Shown here: positions 35,788 through 43,428 of the stretch, one piece after another
Layout of the letters: every line of letters begins with the position of its first letter
Numbering within the stretch: position 1 is the stretch's first letter
Assembly (NCBI RefSeq): GCF_001010945.1
Contig: NZ_LBHB01000002.1
Location: 913,501-977,500 of the forward strand
Reading direction: 5' to 3'
Source of the DNA: Aurantiacibacter luteus
GTDB lineage: Bacteria; Pseudomonadota; Alphaproteobacteria; Sphingomonadales; Sphingomonadaceae
DNA length: 64,000 nucleotides
Program-made: the position numbers and the translations under genes
The notes under the pieces: generated by a model
What the model was told of the DNA's origin: nothing
Databases searched by the model: none
The model's input: only the letters and a program-made list of their open reading frames with translations

Positions 35788-36762
35788 CTAGCGTGTCCGG
35801 CGATGGATTTCGAGAGTGTCCGGGCCGAATGTCCGCGTGTCTTCACGAACCCAGCGCCCGTGTGCCTCCACCAGACTTGAAAGGCCGATATCGCCGACAC
35901 CCGGCCTGCCGCCGCCGATCACGATGGGCGCGCGGTAGATCAGCAGGCGATCGACGAGGTCGGCGTGCAGGAAGGCCGCCGCCGCGCCCGCGCCGCCCTC
36001 GACGAAGAGATAGCGCACGTTCCCCATCGCGGCGAGATCCTTCGGCGCGGCGAGAGCCCGCCAGCCCTCGGGCGCGGCTCCGCGGGTGAGCACCCACCGT
36101 TCCGGCGCGCGGGTTTCGAGGCCCGGCAGGCGCACGTCGAGGCGGGGCGCGTCGGCGCGCAGGGTCTCGCCGCCGACGAGGATCGCGTCGGCCCGCGCCC
36201 GTTCGCGGTGCACGTGATTGCGCGCCGCTTCGCCGGTGATCCACTTGCTCTCGCCGTTCGCGGCGGCAATGCAGCCGTCGAGCGAGAGTGCGAGCTTGAG
36301 CGTCACGTGCGGACGGCCCAGAGTCAGCGCGGCTTCGTGGCCGGCAAGGCCGAGCCCGGCGGCATCCCGCCCCGCCTCGGCGACCTCGATGCCCGCCTCG
36401 CGCAGCCGCGTTATCCCCGCGCCGCCGGTGCGCGGATCGGGGTCGGCCATGCCGACGACCACGCGGGCAAGGCCTGCCGCCGTTGCCAGGTCGGCGCAGG
36501 CCGGGCCGCGCTCGGAGCGGTGGGCGCAGGGCTCCAGCGTGACGTAGAGCGTGCCGCCGCGCGCCTTCTCCCCGGCCATTGCCAGCGCGGCCGCCTCCGC
36601 GTGCGGCCTGCCGCCGGGCCGGGTCCAACCGCGCCCGGCGACCACGCCGTTCTTCACGACCACAGCGCCGACGCCTGGATTCGGCCGGGCCAGCGGGCGC
36701 GCGCGCTCGGCCAGCGCCGCGGCCGCCGCAAGCCAGCGCGCATCCTCAGCCGGCAGCGGCAA
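35788..36762 (-). CDS. ribD: Bifunctional diaminohydroxyphosphoribosylaminopyrimidine deaminase / reductase
   Basis: A 324-residue enzyme for two early riboflavin steps. The zinc deaminase domain (about 1-120) has RPHAEAAAL and TLEPCAHRSERGPACADL; the reductase domain (about 140-320) has LKLALSLDGCIAA and SKWITG. No ATG or GTG lies at the expected N-terminus: the best start is TTG at 36762 (MPLPAEDARWLAAA), with GAGG about 13 bases upstream; CTG 36756 is possible. It overlaps the upstream membrane-protein gene by 17 bases, so it may be expressed by coupling, at a low rate. Confidence 0.92.
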   Translation of the reverse strand: MPLPAEDARWLAAAAALAERARPLARPNPGVGAVVVKNGVVAGRGWTRPGGRPHAEAAALAMAGEKARGGTLYVTLEPCAHRSERGPACADLATAAGLARVVVGMADPDPRTGGAGITRLREAGIEVAEAGRDAAGLGLAGHEAALTLGRPHVTLKLALSLDGCIAAANGESKWITGEAARNHVHRERARADAILVGGETLRADAPRLDVRLPGLETRAPERWVLTRGAAPEGWRALAAPKDLAAMGNVRYLFVEGGAGAAAAFLHADLVDRLLIYRAPIVIGGGRPGVGDIGLSSLVEAHGRWVREDTRTFGPDTLEIHRRTR

Positions 36763-37213
36763 GCGCGCAGTATTCCTCGATGGAGAGCGCCAGTTCCTCG
36801 GGCGAGGGACCCTCGGCATTAGCGGCCTCGGCGGCGCGCTGGGCCTCCGCCTCGCGCTGGATTTCCTCGACGTCGACGAAAGTCGCGCGGCCCAGCGCTG
36901 CGTAAATCTCGCGTTTGCGCTCCTCGCTTTCGGCGATGGCCAGCGCGATCTCGTCCTGCAGTTCCTGGTTCGCGCAGTTGGAGGCGACGATCTCCGGATC
37001 GGAGCGACCGTCGGCAAAGGTCGAGATGTAGATCAGGTCCGGCCGCTCGGGATTGGCCGGCGTACTTTCGGGGATGAACAGCATGAACACGGCAAAGGTC
37101 GCGGCGCAGGCGACGCCCAGGATCTGCCAGCGGTGCGGGGTCGGCTGGCGCCAGTTCTCGGCAAAATCGCCGACCGCCCGCCGGGGCGAGATGCTGCGGA
37201 AGAAGTCTCTCAT
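36746..37213 (-). CDS. Hypothetical single-pass membrane protein upstream of ribD
   Basis: A 155-residue protein with a basic N-terminus (FFRSISPRRAVGDFAENW), one transmembrane helix (about 31-49, ILGVACAATFAVFMLFIP) and a soluble, acidic, helical C-terminus with Glu/Ala-rich coiled-coil character (VDVEEIQREAEAQRAAEAA). It most likely has its C-terminus in the periplasm. It overlaps ribD by 17 bases. No family name recognised; similar small proteins are common next to ribD in sphingomonads, from memory only. Confidence 0.75.
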   Translation of the reverse strand: MRDFFRSISPRRAVGDFAENWRQPTPHRWQILGVACAATFAVFMLFIPESTPANPERPDLIYISTFADGRSDPEIVASNCANQELQDEIALAIAESEERKREIYAALGRATFVDVEEIQREAEAQRAAEAANAEGPSPEELALSIEEYCALAAAG

Positions 37214-37269
37214 GCCCGCCAAGATAGGCCGCTGGCGGCACTTGCGCCAGTAGGACGAACGGACCCGTC

Positions 37270-38010
37270 TCAGCCGAACATGGCGTAGAGCGAGCGGCCC
37301 TGCTGTTTCAGCCAGTCGTCGGCCGCCTCGAGATTGCCTTCGTAGAGCCGCGCGAGCAGGTCGTGGAAGGCGGGCGAGTGATCGAAATGGACGAGGTGGG
37401 CGACCTCGTGCGCGACCACCGACCGGCGCACGTGGTCGGGCGCCATCACCAGCCGCCAGTTGAGGCGGATGCGGCGCACCTCGGCCTCGCCCACGTGCCC
37501 GGAGCACGAGCCCCAGCGCCGCTGGGCGCGGGTCAGGCGCAGATCGGGAAGCGGGTGATGGATGCGCGCGCAATAGTCGGCGAGGTCCTCGGCGGCGAGC
37601 CGCAGCGCCTCGCCTTCCAGCCAGCGTTGCAGCCGGGTTGGAAGGCTTTCCTGCGGGCCGCCGATGGTCAGCCCATCGCCCTCGCGCACGACCTTGCGCA
37701 GGGCTCCGGCGTCCCAGCGAACGGTGAGGTCCTCGCCCCGGTAGGGCACGCTCGCCCCGTCGCCGATCGGGCGGGCCTCGACCATCTTGGCGAGCTGGCC
37801 CGCAATCCACTCGCGCCGCGCCTCGGCAAAGGCGATCGCATCCAGCGTGCGGCCCCAGCGCGGCAGGGTGACGCGCAACTCGCTGCCGTCGGGGGCGAGG
37901 CGCATGGTCAGCCGCCGGGCGCGGGCGTGGCGGCGGATGGCGATGGGCAGGGTGCGGCCCGCGACCTCCACGCTGGGCTCGCGTATCTCCTTGCGCAGCC
38001 AGTCGATCAC
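37270..38010 (-). CDS. YgjP-like metallopeptidase domain protein (DUF45 / M48-related)
   Basis: A 246-residue protein with a zinc-protease motif HEVAHLVHFDHSPAFHDLL near residue 205: HExxH plus a downstream His, as in YgjP/SprT-like proteins. The preceding RRWGSCSGHVGEAEVRRIRLNWRLVMAP is the family hallmark (WGSCS...NWRL). Probably a cytosolic metalloprotease; family substrates are unknown. It ends 56 bases before the start of the membrane protein gene, and YcgN lies just upstream. Confidence 0.9.
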   Translation of the reverse strand: MIDWLRKEIREPSVEVAGRTLPIAIRRHARARRLTMRLAPDGSELRVTLPRWGRTLDAIAFAEARREWIAGQLAKMVEARPIGDGASVPYRGEDLTVRWDAGALRKVVREGDGLTIGGPQESLPTRLQRWLEGEALRLAAEDLADYCARIHHPLPDLRLTRAQRRWGSCSGHVGEAEVRRIRLNWRLVMAPDHVRRSVVAHEVAHLVHFDHSPAFHDLLARLYEGNLEAADDWLKQQGRSLYAMFG

Positions 38011-38020
38011 GCCGGCCTCC

Positions 38021-38467
38021 TCAAAGGGTGTCGTCCCATTCGGTCAGGTGGTGTTCGAGGGGGCCTGCCACCGTCTCGCTGATGCAGCGCCCGGCCACGC
38101 TCGCGCCAGCCTCCAGCATGGCATCGTGATTGCCGGTGAGCAGGTAATGCCAGCCCGGCAGCGGCTTGTCCTGCGCGCGGCGGATATAGGCGCAGCTTTT
38201 TGGCAGCCACGGCACCTCCTTCACCAGCCGCGGGGTGAGGCGCAGGCAATCGGGGACGAAGGCCTTGCGGTGGCGATAGTCGCGGCAGCGCGCGGTGCCC
38301 GTGTCGAGCAGCTTGCAGGCGACGTTGGTTTCCAGAATTTCGCCGGTGTCCTCGTCCTCCAGCTTGTGCAGGCAACACTTGCCGCAGCCGTCGCACAGCG
38401 CCTCCCACTCCTCGCGGGTCAGCGCATCCAGCGGCAGCTCCCAGAAGCGGTCCCTCAGCGCACCCAC
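38021..38467 (-). CDS. YcgN/YkgJ-family cysteine cluster protein (UPF0260)
   Basis: A 148-residue protein with the cysteine-rich motif CDGCGKCCLHKLEDEDTGEI (about 25-44) and further cysteines at AC, RCRDYRHRK, DCLRL and SCAYIRR, which probably bind zinc or an iron-sulfur cluster. Its 5' end overlaps the end of the SCO gene by 13 bases, so the two are co-transcribed. Function unknown in the family. Confidence 0.92.
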   Translation of the reverse strand: MGALRDRFWELPLDALTREEWEALCDGCGKCCLHKLEDEDTGEILETNVACKLLDTGTARCRDYRHRKAFVPDCLRLTPRLVKEVPWLPKSCAYIRRAQDKPLPGWHYLLTGNHDAMLEAGASVAGRCISETVAGPLEHHLTEWDDTL

Positions 38468-39063
38468 TTTTCCAGCTCCGCCGCTACCGCCTCAGGCGAT
38501 TGCTCGACCGGCACCAGCGCCATCGGCTGCCCCTCGCGGTCGACGAGATAGCCGATGCTGGGGTGCTGGATGTCGTAATCGCCGCCTTCCACCACAGGGT
38601 CAATCTTCTGATGGGTGAAGAAGAAGGCCGCCGCCGCCGCCTCGGTCTGCTCGGGCGTGCCGCGCAAGCCGATCAGACGATCGGAAAAGGCGTTGGTGTA
38701 TTCGGCAATCTTTTCGGGCGTGTCGCGCTCGGGATCGACGGTGACGAAGATCGGCTGCACGTCCGCGGCAAGGTCCGGGTGTTCCTCAGCAAACAAATCG
38801 TAACCGCGCATCATGCGCTGCATGTCGAACGGGCAGACGTTGGGGCAGTAGGTGTAGCCGAAATAGACGAGCTGGTACTTGCCCGCGAAATCGGTGTTGG
38901 AGACCGGCCTGCCCCGGGTGTCGGAGAGCGTGTATGCGCCCGTCAGGGCGCTGCCGTAGAGCGGGGCGTCGGCCGTCGCTCCACCGCCGTCGCAGGCGGC
39001 GAGGGACAGCGAGGCCGCAAGCGCGAGGGCGAGCGGGGCGAAGCGAATTCCACGTGCGGGCAT
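38455..39063 (-). CDS. SCO1/SenC-family copper-binding lipoprotein
   Basis: A 202-residue thioredoxin-fold protein anchored by a lipoprotein signal (SLAAC near residue 22). The metal site is intact: YTYCPNVCP (CxxxC) and the distant His in QHPSIGYLV. SCO proteins deliver copper to the CuA centre of cytochrome c oxidase or act as thiol reductases. Start ATG 39063 begins the signal peptide. It overlaps YcgN. Confidence 0.93.
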   Translation of the reverse strand: MPARGIRFAPLALALAASLSLAACDGGGATADAPLYGSALTGAYTLSDTRGRPVSNTDFAGKYQLVYFGYTYCPNVCPFDMQRMMRGYDLFAEEHPDLAADVQPIFVTVDPERDTPEKIAEYTNAFSDRLIGLRGTPEQTEAAAAAFFFTHQKIDPVVEGGDYDIQHPSIGYLVDREGQPMALVPVEQSPEAVAAELEKWVR

Positions 39064-39156
39064 GACGCGGCGTTCATGCTCTGCTAACGGGCTCAAGGCA
39101 AGGAGCGAAGCCTGCAAGGCAGGGGCTTTCGCGCAGATTCTGACAGGAGAGAGCAG

Positions 39157-39777
39157 GTGATCGCAACACCGCTTCGCAACATCATCACCCTTTTCGTGGC
39201 GCTGGCCGGCCTGGCGGTCGCGGTGCCCGCCTCGGCGCAGTTCCTCTCAACAAGCGCGGAGTTCCTGAAGGCGGTGGAGGATCGCGACGGTTCCAAGGCG
39301 ACCGAACTGCTCAACGCGCCGGGCACGACCGTGGTCAACGCCCGCGACATCACCAACGGCCAGACCGGCCTGCATCTCACCGTCGACCGGCGCGACCTGA
39401 CCTGGACGCGCTGGCTGCTGCAGGAAGGGGCCAACCCCAATATCGCCGACAATCGCGGCCGTACCCCGCTGATCGCCGCGGCGGAGATCGGCTTCCTCGA
39501 AGGCGTGCAGGCGCTGATCGACGGCGGCGCGCGCGTCGATGTCGCCAACCAGACCGGCGAGACCCCGCTGATCGCCGCGGTCCATGCGCGCAACACGCAG
39601 CTCTTGGAAATCCTCATCCGTGCCGGGGCCGATCCCGACTGGGCCGACAACACCGGGCGCAGCGCGCGCGAATATGCCGCCATGCGCGGGGTGCCGCCGC
39701 GCGTGCTCTCGATCATCGAATCCGCCGAGAGCAGCGGCACTGTGGGCGAGACGCGCACCTACGGTCCGGTGTTCTGA
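39157..39777 (+). CDS. Exported ankyrin-repeat protein
   Basis: A 206-residue protein with a signal peptide (about 1-28, VPASA-Q) and four or five ankyrin repeats (about 35-180); the clearest are NGQTGLHLTVDRRDLTWTRWLLQEGANPN, NRGRTPLIAAAEIGFLEGVQALIDGGARVD and TGETPLIAAVHARNTQLLEILIRAGADPD in part. GTG start with AGGAGAGAG upstream. The TGA overlaps the ATG of the COQ9 gene by one base. It probably acts as a periplasmic protein-binding scaffold; the partner is unknown. Confidence 0.88.
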   Translation: MIATPLRNIITLFVALAGLAVAVPASAQFLSTSAEFLKAVEDRDGSKATELLNAPGTTVVNARDITNGQTGLHLTVDRRDLTWTRWLLQEGANPNIADNRGRTPLIAAAEIGFLEGVQALIDGGARVDVANQTGETPLIAAVHARNTQLLEILIRAGADPDWADNTGRSAREYAAMRGVPPRVLSIIESAESSGTVGETRTYGPVF

Positions 39778-40439
39778 TGGTAGCGGTTGCCGCCGACGCG
39801 ACGCTGGACGAGATTCGCCTGGCGCTCGCCCCGGACATCGCGCTCGCCGCCATGTTCGACGGGTGGAGCGATGCGGCGCTGGTCTCGGCGGCGGAAGGCG
39901 CCGGGGTCGATCCCGACGTGGCGCGGCTGGCCTTTACCGACGGGCCGATGGACCTGATCGATGCCTGGGTCGCCTCGGTCGATGCGAGGATGACGGCGCA
40001 CTTCGCCGACGGTCGCCTTTCCGCCATGCCCATCCGCGAGCGTATCCGTTCGCTGGTGTGGTTCCGGCTGGAGGCCATCGCCGGCCTAGAAGAATCGCTG
40101 GCCCGGGCGATGGCCGTGCAGACCATGCCGCAGAATATCGCCTCGGCGCTGAAGCAGGGCTGGTCGAGCGCCGACAAGATGTGGCGGCTCGCAGGCGACA
40201 CCGCGACCGACTACAACCACTACACCAAGCGCGCGATCCTTTCCGGCATTTACGGGGCGACGCTGGCGGTGTGGAAGGACGACACGAGCGAGGGCAAGGC
40301 CGAAACCCGCGCCTTTCTCGATCGCCGCATCGAAGGCGTGATGAAATTCGAAAAGGCCAAGGCGCAACTGCTCGGCGGGGACCGCGAGCATTTCGACGTG
40401 GCGCGCTTTCTCGGCCGGTTGCGCTACCCGCAGAAATAA
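39777..40439 (+). CDS. COQ9-family protein (ubiquinone biosynthesis accessory protein)
   Basis: A 220-residue TetR-like fold protein. The C-terminal hallmark DYNHYTKRAILSGIYGATLAVW matches mitochondrial COQ9 and its alphaproteobacterial homologues, which bind lipid and help the COQ7-type hydroxylase. Translation is coupled to the ankyrin gene by TGATG. It lies 58 bases before feoA, which has its own candidate Fur site. Confidence 0.93.
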   Translation: MVAVAADATLDEIRLALAPDIALAAMFDGWSDAALVSAAEGAGVDPDVARLAFTDGPMDLIDAWVASVDARMTAHFADGRLSAMPIRERIRSLVWFRLEAIAGLEESLARAMAVQTMPQNIASALKQGWSSADKMWRLAGDTATDYNHYTKRAILSGIYGATLAVWKDDTSEGKAETRAFLDRRIEGVMKFEKAKAQLLGGDREHFDVARFLGRLRYPQK

Positions 40440-40452
40440 CGCTTCCGCTTAT

Positions 40453-40467
40453 TGCGAAGCAGTTGCA
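40453..40467. promoter_or_regulatory. Candidate Fur-type iron box upstream of feoA
   Basis: TGCGAAGCAGTTGCA is an imperfect 15-bp palindrome (TGC-A...T-GCA arms) 31 bases before the feoA GTG, similar in shape to alphaproteobacterial Fur sites. It overlaps a small hairpin (GCTTCCGC/GCGAAGC, 40441-40460) that could instead end the COQ9 transcript, though no T-run follows. Confidence 0.4.
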
Positions 40468-40497
40468 ATTAGCGCTCCGCTCTGCCACGGCCACGCC

Positions 40498-40740
40498 GTG
40501 ACCACGCTCGATACCCTGCCCCCGCTCAGCCGCGCCGAGATTCGCGATGTGGACTGGGCCTCTCTCGCCCCCGACGAGGGCAAGCGCCTGCGCGCACTCG
40601 GGCTCGATGCCGGTGCGCGGGTGGCCGTGGCGCATCGCGGCGTGTTCATGGGCAAGGACCCGATCGCGCTCATCATCGGGCGCACCACCGTGGCCGTGCG
40701 CCGCGCCCATGCCCGGGCCATGACGGTGGAGGTCCTGTGA
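40498..40740 (+). CDS. feoA: Ferrous iron transport protein A
   Basis: An 80-residue SH3-like cytoplasmic protein (KRLRALGLDAGARVAVAHRG) that supports FeoB. It starts at GTG 40498 and overlaps feoB by the GTGA junction, so the two are co-translated. Confidence 0.93.
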   Translation: MTTLDTLPPLSRAEIRDVDWASLAPDEGKRLRALGLDAGARVAVAHRGVFMGKDPIALIIGRTTVAVRRAHARAMTVEVL

Positions 40741-42584
40741 GCCGCCTTCGCACCGCGGCGCTGGTCGGCAACCCGAATTCGGGCAAGAGCGCGCTGTTCA
40801 ACGCGCTGACCGGCGCGCGGCAGAAGATTGCCAACTATCCCGGCGTCACCGTGGAGCGCAAGAGCGGGCGGATGCTGCTGCCGAGCGGCGAGCCGGTGGA
40901 GCTGGTCGACCTGCCCGGCTCCTACGCGCTCGATGCCGCCAGCCCGGACGAGGAGGTGACGCGCCGCGTCGTCATGGGCGATTTTCCCGGCGAGACCGCG
41001 CCCGAAACGCTGGTGATCGTCGTCGATGCCGCCAACCTGGAACAGCACCTCGTCTTCGCACAGGAACTGATCGCGCTGGGCCGCCCCACCGTGGTCGCGC
41101 TCAACATGGTCGACATGGCGGAGCGCGACGGGCTGGCGCTCGATGCCGATGCCTTGGCCGCGGCGCTGGGCGTGCCGGTCGTACCGACCGTTGCCGTGCG
41201 CCGCCGCGGGATCGAGGCGCTGGGCGAGGCGATGGACGTGGCCGAGCAGCAGGACCTCTCGCAGCGCCACCTCGTGCGCGACCTGACCCTGCCCGAGCGG
41301 CGGCTGGCGGCGCGTAACATCGCCAAGGGCGCGATCCTCGCGGAAACTGCGCAGCGCCGCTGGCACGCGCATCTCGACAAGGTGCTGCTGCATCCCTGGC
41401 TCGGCCCGCCGATCCTGTTCGCGCTGCTGTTCGTGATCTTCCAAGCCGTGTTCGCCTGGGCGACCCCCTTTGCCGATGCCATCGAGGCCGCGATCGCCGC
41501 GCTGATCGCCCTGGTTGAAGGCACATTGCCGGCCGGGATCGTGCGCGACTTCGTGACGCAGGGCGTGCTGACGGGCGTGGGCAGCGTCGTCGTGTTCCTG
41601 CCGCAGATCGTCATCCTCTTCGCCTTTATCCTGGCGATGGAGCAGACCGGCTACATGGCCCGCGCGGCCTTCATCATGGACCGCCTCATGGCGAGCGTCG
41701 GCCTGTCGGGCCGCAGTTTCATCCCGCTGCTCTCCAGCTTCGCCTGCGCCATCCCCGGCATCATGGCGACCCGCGCCATCGCCGATCCGAAGGACCGGCT
41801 GACGACCATCCTCATTGCCCCGCTGATGACCTGCTCGGCGCGGCTGCCGGTCTATGCCGTCATCATCGGGGCCTTCATTCCGGCGACCACCGTGGGACCG
41901 GGCGTGGGCCTGCAGGGGCTGGTGCTGTTCGCGCTCTATTTCGCCGGGATCGTCGGCGCGGTGCTGGCGGCGCTGGTGCTGCGGCGCACGGCCACCAAGG
42001 GCGCGGCGTCGGGCTTCATCATGGAGCTGCCTCGCTACCAGATGCCGCTGCTGCGCGACCTCGCGATCGGCCTGTGGCAGCGCGCCTGGGTCTTCCTGCG
42101 CCGCGCGGGCACCATCATCTTCACCGTTACCGTGGTGCTGTGGGTGCTGCTGAGCTTCCCGCAGGCGGGCCCCGGCGAGCGCCAGTCCGAGGTCAGCGTG
42201 GCGGGCCGGATCGCCAGCGGGCTGGAGGTCGTGGTCGAGCCGATCGGCTTCAACCACGAGATCGCCCTTTCGCTGATCCCGGCGATGGCCGCGCGCGAGG
42301 TCGCCGTCAGCGCGCTCGCCACCACCTATGCCGTCGACGCTGCGGACGAGGACGAGGCGGCCGCCGCGCTTGGGCCCCGGCTGGCCGGCGACTGGTCGCT
42401 CGCCACCGCGCTCGCCTTCCTCGCCTGGTTCGTCTTCGCCCCGCAGTGCCTTTCCACCATCGCCGTCGCCCGGCGCGAGACGAATGGGTGGAAATGGCCG
42501 CTGTTCATGGTGGCATACCTGTTCGCGCTCGCTTACATCTTCGCGGGAATCACATACTGGAGCGCGGTCGCGCTCGGATTTTAG
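40737..42584 (+). CDS. feoB: Ferrous iron transporter B
   Basis: A 615-residue Fe(II) transporter. The N-terminal G-protein domain has GNPNSGKSALFN (G1), DLPGSYAL (G3) and NMVD (G4), and the membrane part has the paired Gate motifs with LSSFACAIPGIMATR and APLMTCSARLPVY. It is shorter than the about 770-residue gammaproteobacterial form, as in many alphaproteobacteria. GTG start overlapping feoA. The ssb gene follows 15 bases later and may be read through. Confidence 0.96.
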   Translation: MSRLRTAALVGNPNSGKSALFNALTGARQKIANYPGVTVERKSGRMLLPSGEPVELVDLPGSYALDAASPDEEVTRRVVMGDFPGETAPETLVIVVDAANLEQHLVFAQELIALGRPTVVALNMVDMAERDGLALDADALAAALGVPVVPTVAVRRRGIEALGEAMDVAEQQDLSQRHLVRDLTLPERRLAARNIAKGAILAETAQRRWHAHLDKVLLHPWLGPPILFALLFVIFQAVFAWATPFADAIEAAIAALIALVEGTLPAGIVRDFVTQGVLTGVGSVVVFLPQIVILFAFILAMEQTGYMARAAFIMDRLMASVGLSGRSFIPLLSSFACAIPGIMATRAIADPKDRLTTILIAPLMTCSARLPVYAVIIGAFIPATTVGPGVGLQGLVLFALYFAGIVGAVLAALVLRRTATKGAASGFIMELPRYQMPLLRDLAIGLWQRAWVFLRRAGTIIFTVTVVLWVLLSFPQAGPGERQSEVSVAGRIASGLEVVVEPIGFNHEIALSLIPAMAAREVAVSALATTYAVDAADEDEAAAALGPRLAGDWSLATALAFLAWFVFAPQCLSTIAVARRETNGWKWPLFMVAYLFALAYIFAGITYWSAVALGF

Positions 42585-42599
42585 CGAGAGGAACGGGAC

Positions 42600-43121
42600 A
42601 TGGCGGGCAGCCTCAACAAGGTCATGCTGATCGGTAATCTTGGCGCGGACCCCGAGGTCAAGAGCTTCCAGAACGGCGGCCGCATCTGCAACCTTCGGAT
42701 CGCCACCAGCGAGAACTGGAAGGACAAGACCACCGGAGAGCGCAAGGAGCGCACCGAGTGGCACACCGTCGTGCTCCAGTCGGACGGGCTGGTGGGCGTG
42801 GCCGAGCGGTATCTCCGCAAGGGCAGCAAGGTCTATATCGAGGGCCAGCTGCGCACCCGCAAGTGGCAGGACCAGAACGGCAACGACCGCTATTCGACCG
42901 AGGTCTCGGTCGGCGGCATGGGCGGCGTGATGACCATGCTCGACGGTGCCCAGGGCGGCGGAGGCGGTGGCGGTGGCCAGCGCGGCGGCGGTGGCGGCTA
43001 CGGCGGTGGTTCGGGTGGAAGCTCGGGCGGCTGGGACCAGGGCGGCGGTGGCAGCTCTTCGAGCGGCGGCATGGGCGGCGGCTCCAACTACGACGACCTG
43101 GACGACGACATCCCGTTTTGA
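42600..43121 (+). CDS. ssb: Single-stranded DNA-binding protein
   Basis: A 173-residue SSB. The OB-fold (about 1-108) starts [20 protein letters not shown] and contains WHTVVLQSD and [21 protein letters not shown] Gly/Ser-rich linker (about 116-160) leads to the acidic tip DDLDDDIPF that recruits repair and replication proteins. It is close behind feoB, with GAGAGGAAC upstream. Confidence 0.98.
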   Translation: MAGSLNKVMLIGNLGADPEVKSFQNGGRICNLRIATSENWKDKTTGERKERTEWHTVVLQSDGLVGVAERYLRKGSKVYIEGQLRTRKWQDQNGNDRYSTEVSVGGMGGVMTMLDGAQGGGGGGGGQRGGGGGYGGGSGGSSGGWDQGGGGSSSSGGMGGGSNYDDLDDDIPF

Positions 43122-43138
43122 TCGGTCGGTCCGGCGGG

Positions 43139-43221
43139 CGGCGAAGTTGACACTGTCAACCGCTCCGCCCGCGGGTTTCCCATTCAAACCAAAGATTTGC
43201 GACCCCGGCGAAGTTGACACT
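43139..43221 (+). repeat. 16-bp direct repeats with internal palindrome, downstream of ssb
   Basis: CGGCGAAGTTGACACT occurs at 43139-43154 and at 43206-43221, 67 bases apart. The first copy is part of a palindrome, GTTGACACTGTCAAC. Inverted segments CCGCTCC (first copy side) and GGAGCGG (second copy side) also face each other. No gene is visible between ssb (ends 43121) and the kinase (from 43429). The arrangement looks like an intergenic repeat element rather than coding DNA. Confidence 0.75.
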
Positions 43222-43252
43222 TTGCCGGGTGGAGCGGAAATCTGCGGGCCTG

Positions 43253-43380
43253 CCTAGGGCCCTAGGGCGGGTCACGATGTGAAAGAGCGCGCCGTGCTCG
43301 TCTGTCAGGGCCGTGTAGGAAAGACCATACACCTGCCAACGACCCCATAGCTGTCGCAGGCTCATTAGGTTATCGTGACC
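43253..43380 (+). other. Hairpin-rich leader upstream of the PAS histidine kinase
   Basis: CCTAGGGCCCTAGG (43253-43266) is a perfect 14-bp palindrome. GGTCACGAT (43270-43278) pairs perfectly with ATCGTGACC (43372-43380), enclosing about 93 bases that hold at least three local stems: GAGC/GCTC (43286 region), GTGTA/TACAC with an extra CAG/CTG pair, and AGC-TG/CA-GGCT. A closed multi-branch fold like this is what a structured RNA or riboswitch would look like, but chance pairing in a GC-rich region is possible. No known riboswitch motif recognised. Confidence 0.4.
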
Positions 43381-43428
43381 GGAACCGTGGGTCTGAGGAT
43401 CCATGGCAGGCAATAAAGGGGTCGTGCC

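Noticed and set aside
42955..43090. GGC-rich tandem repeat at the end of ssb
   Set aside because: It is the normal glycine-rich linker of SSB before the acidic tip.
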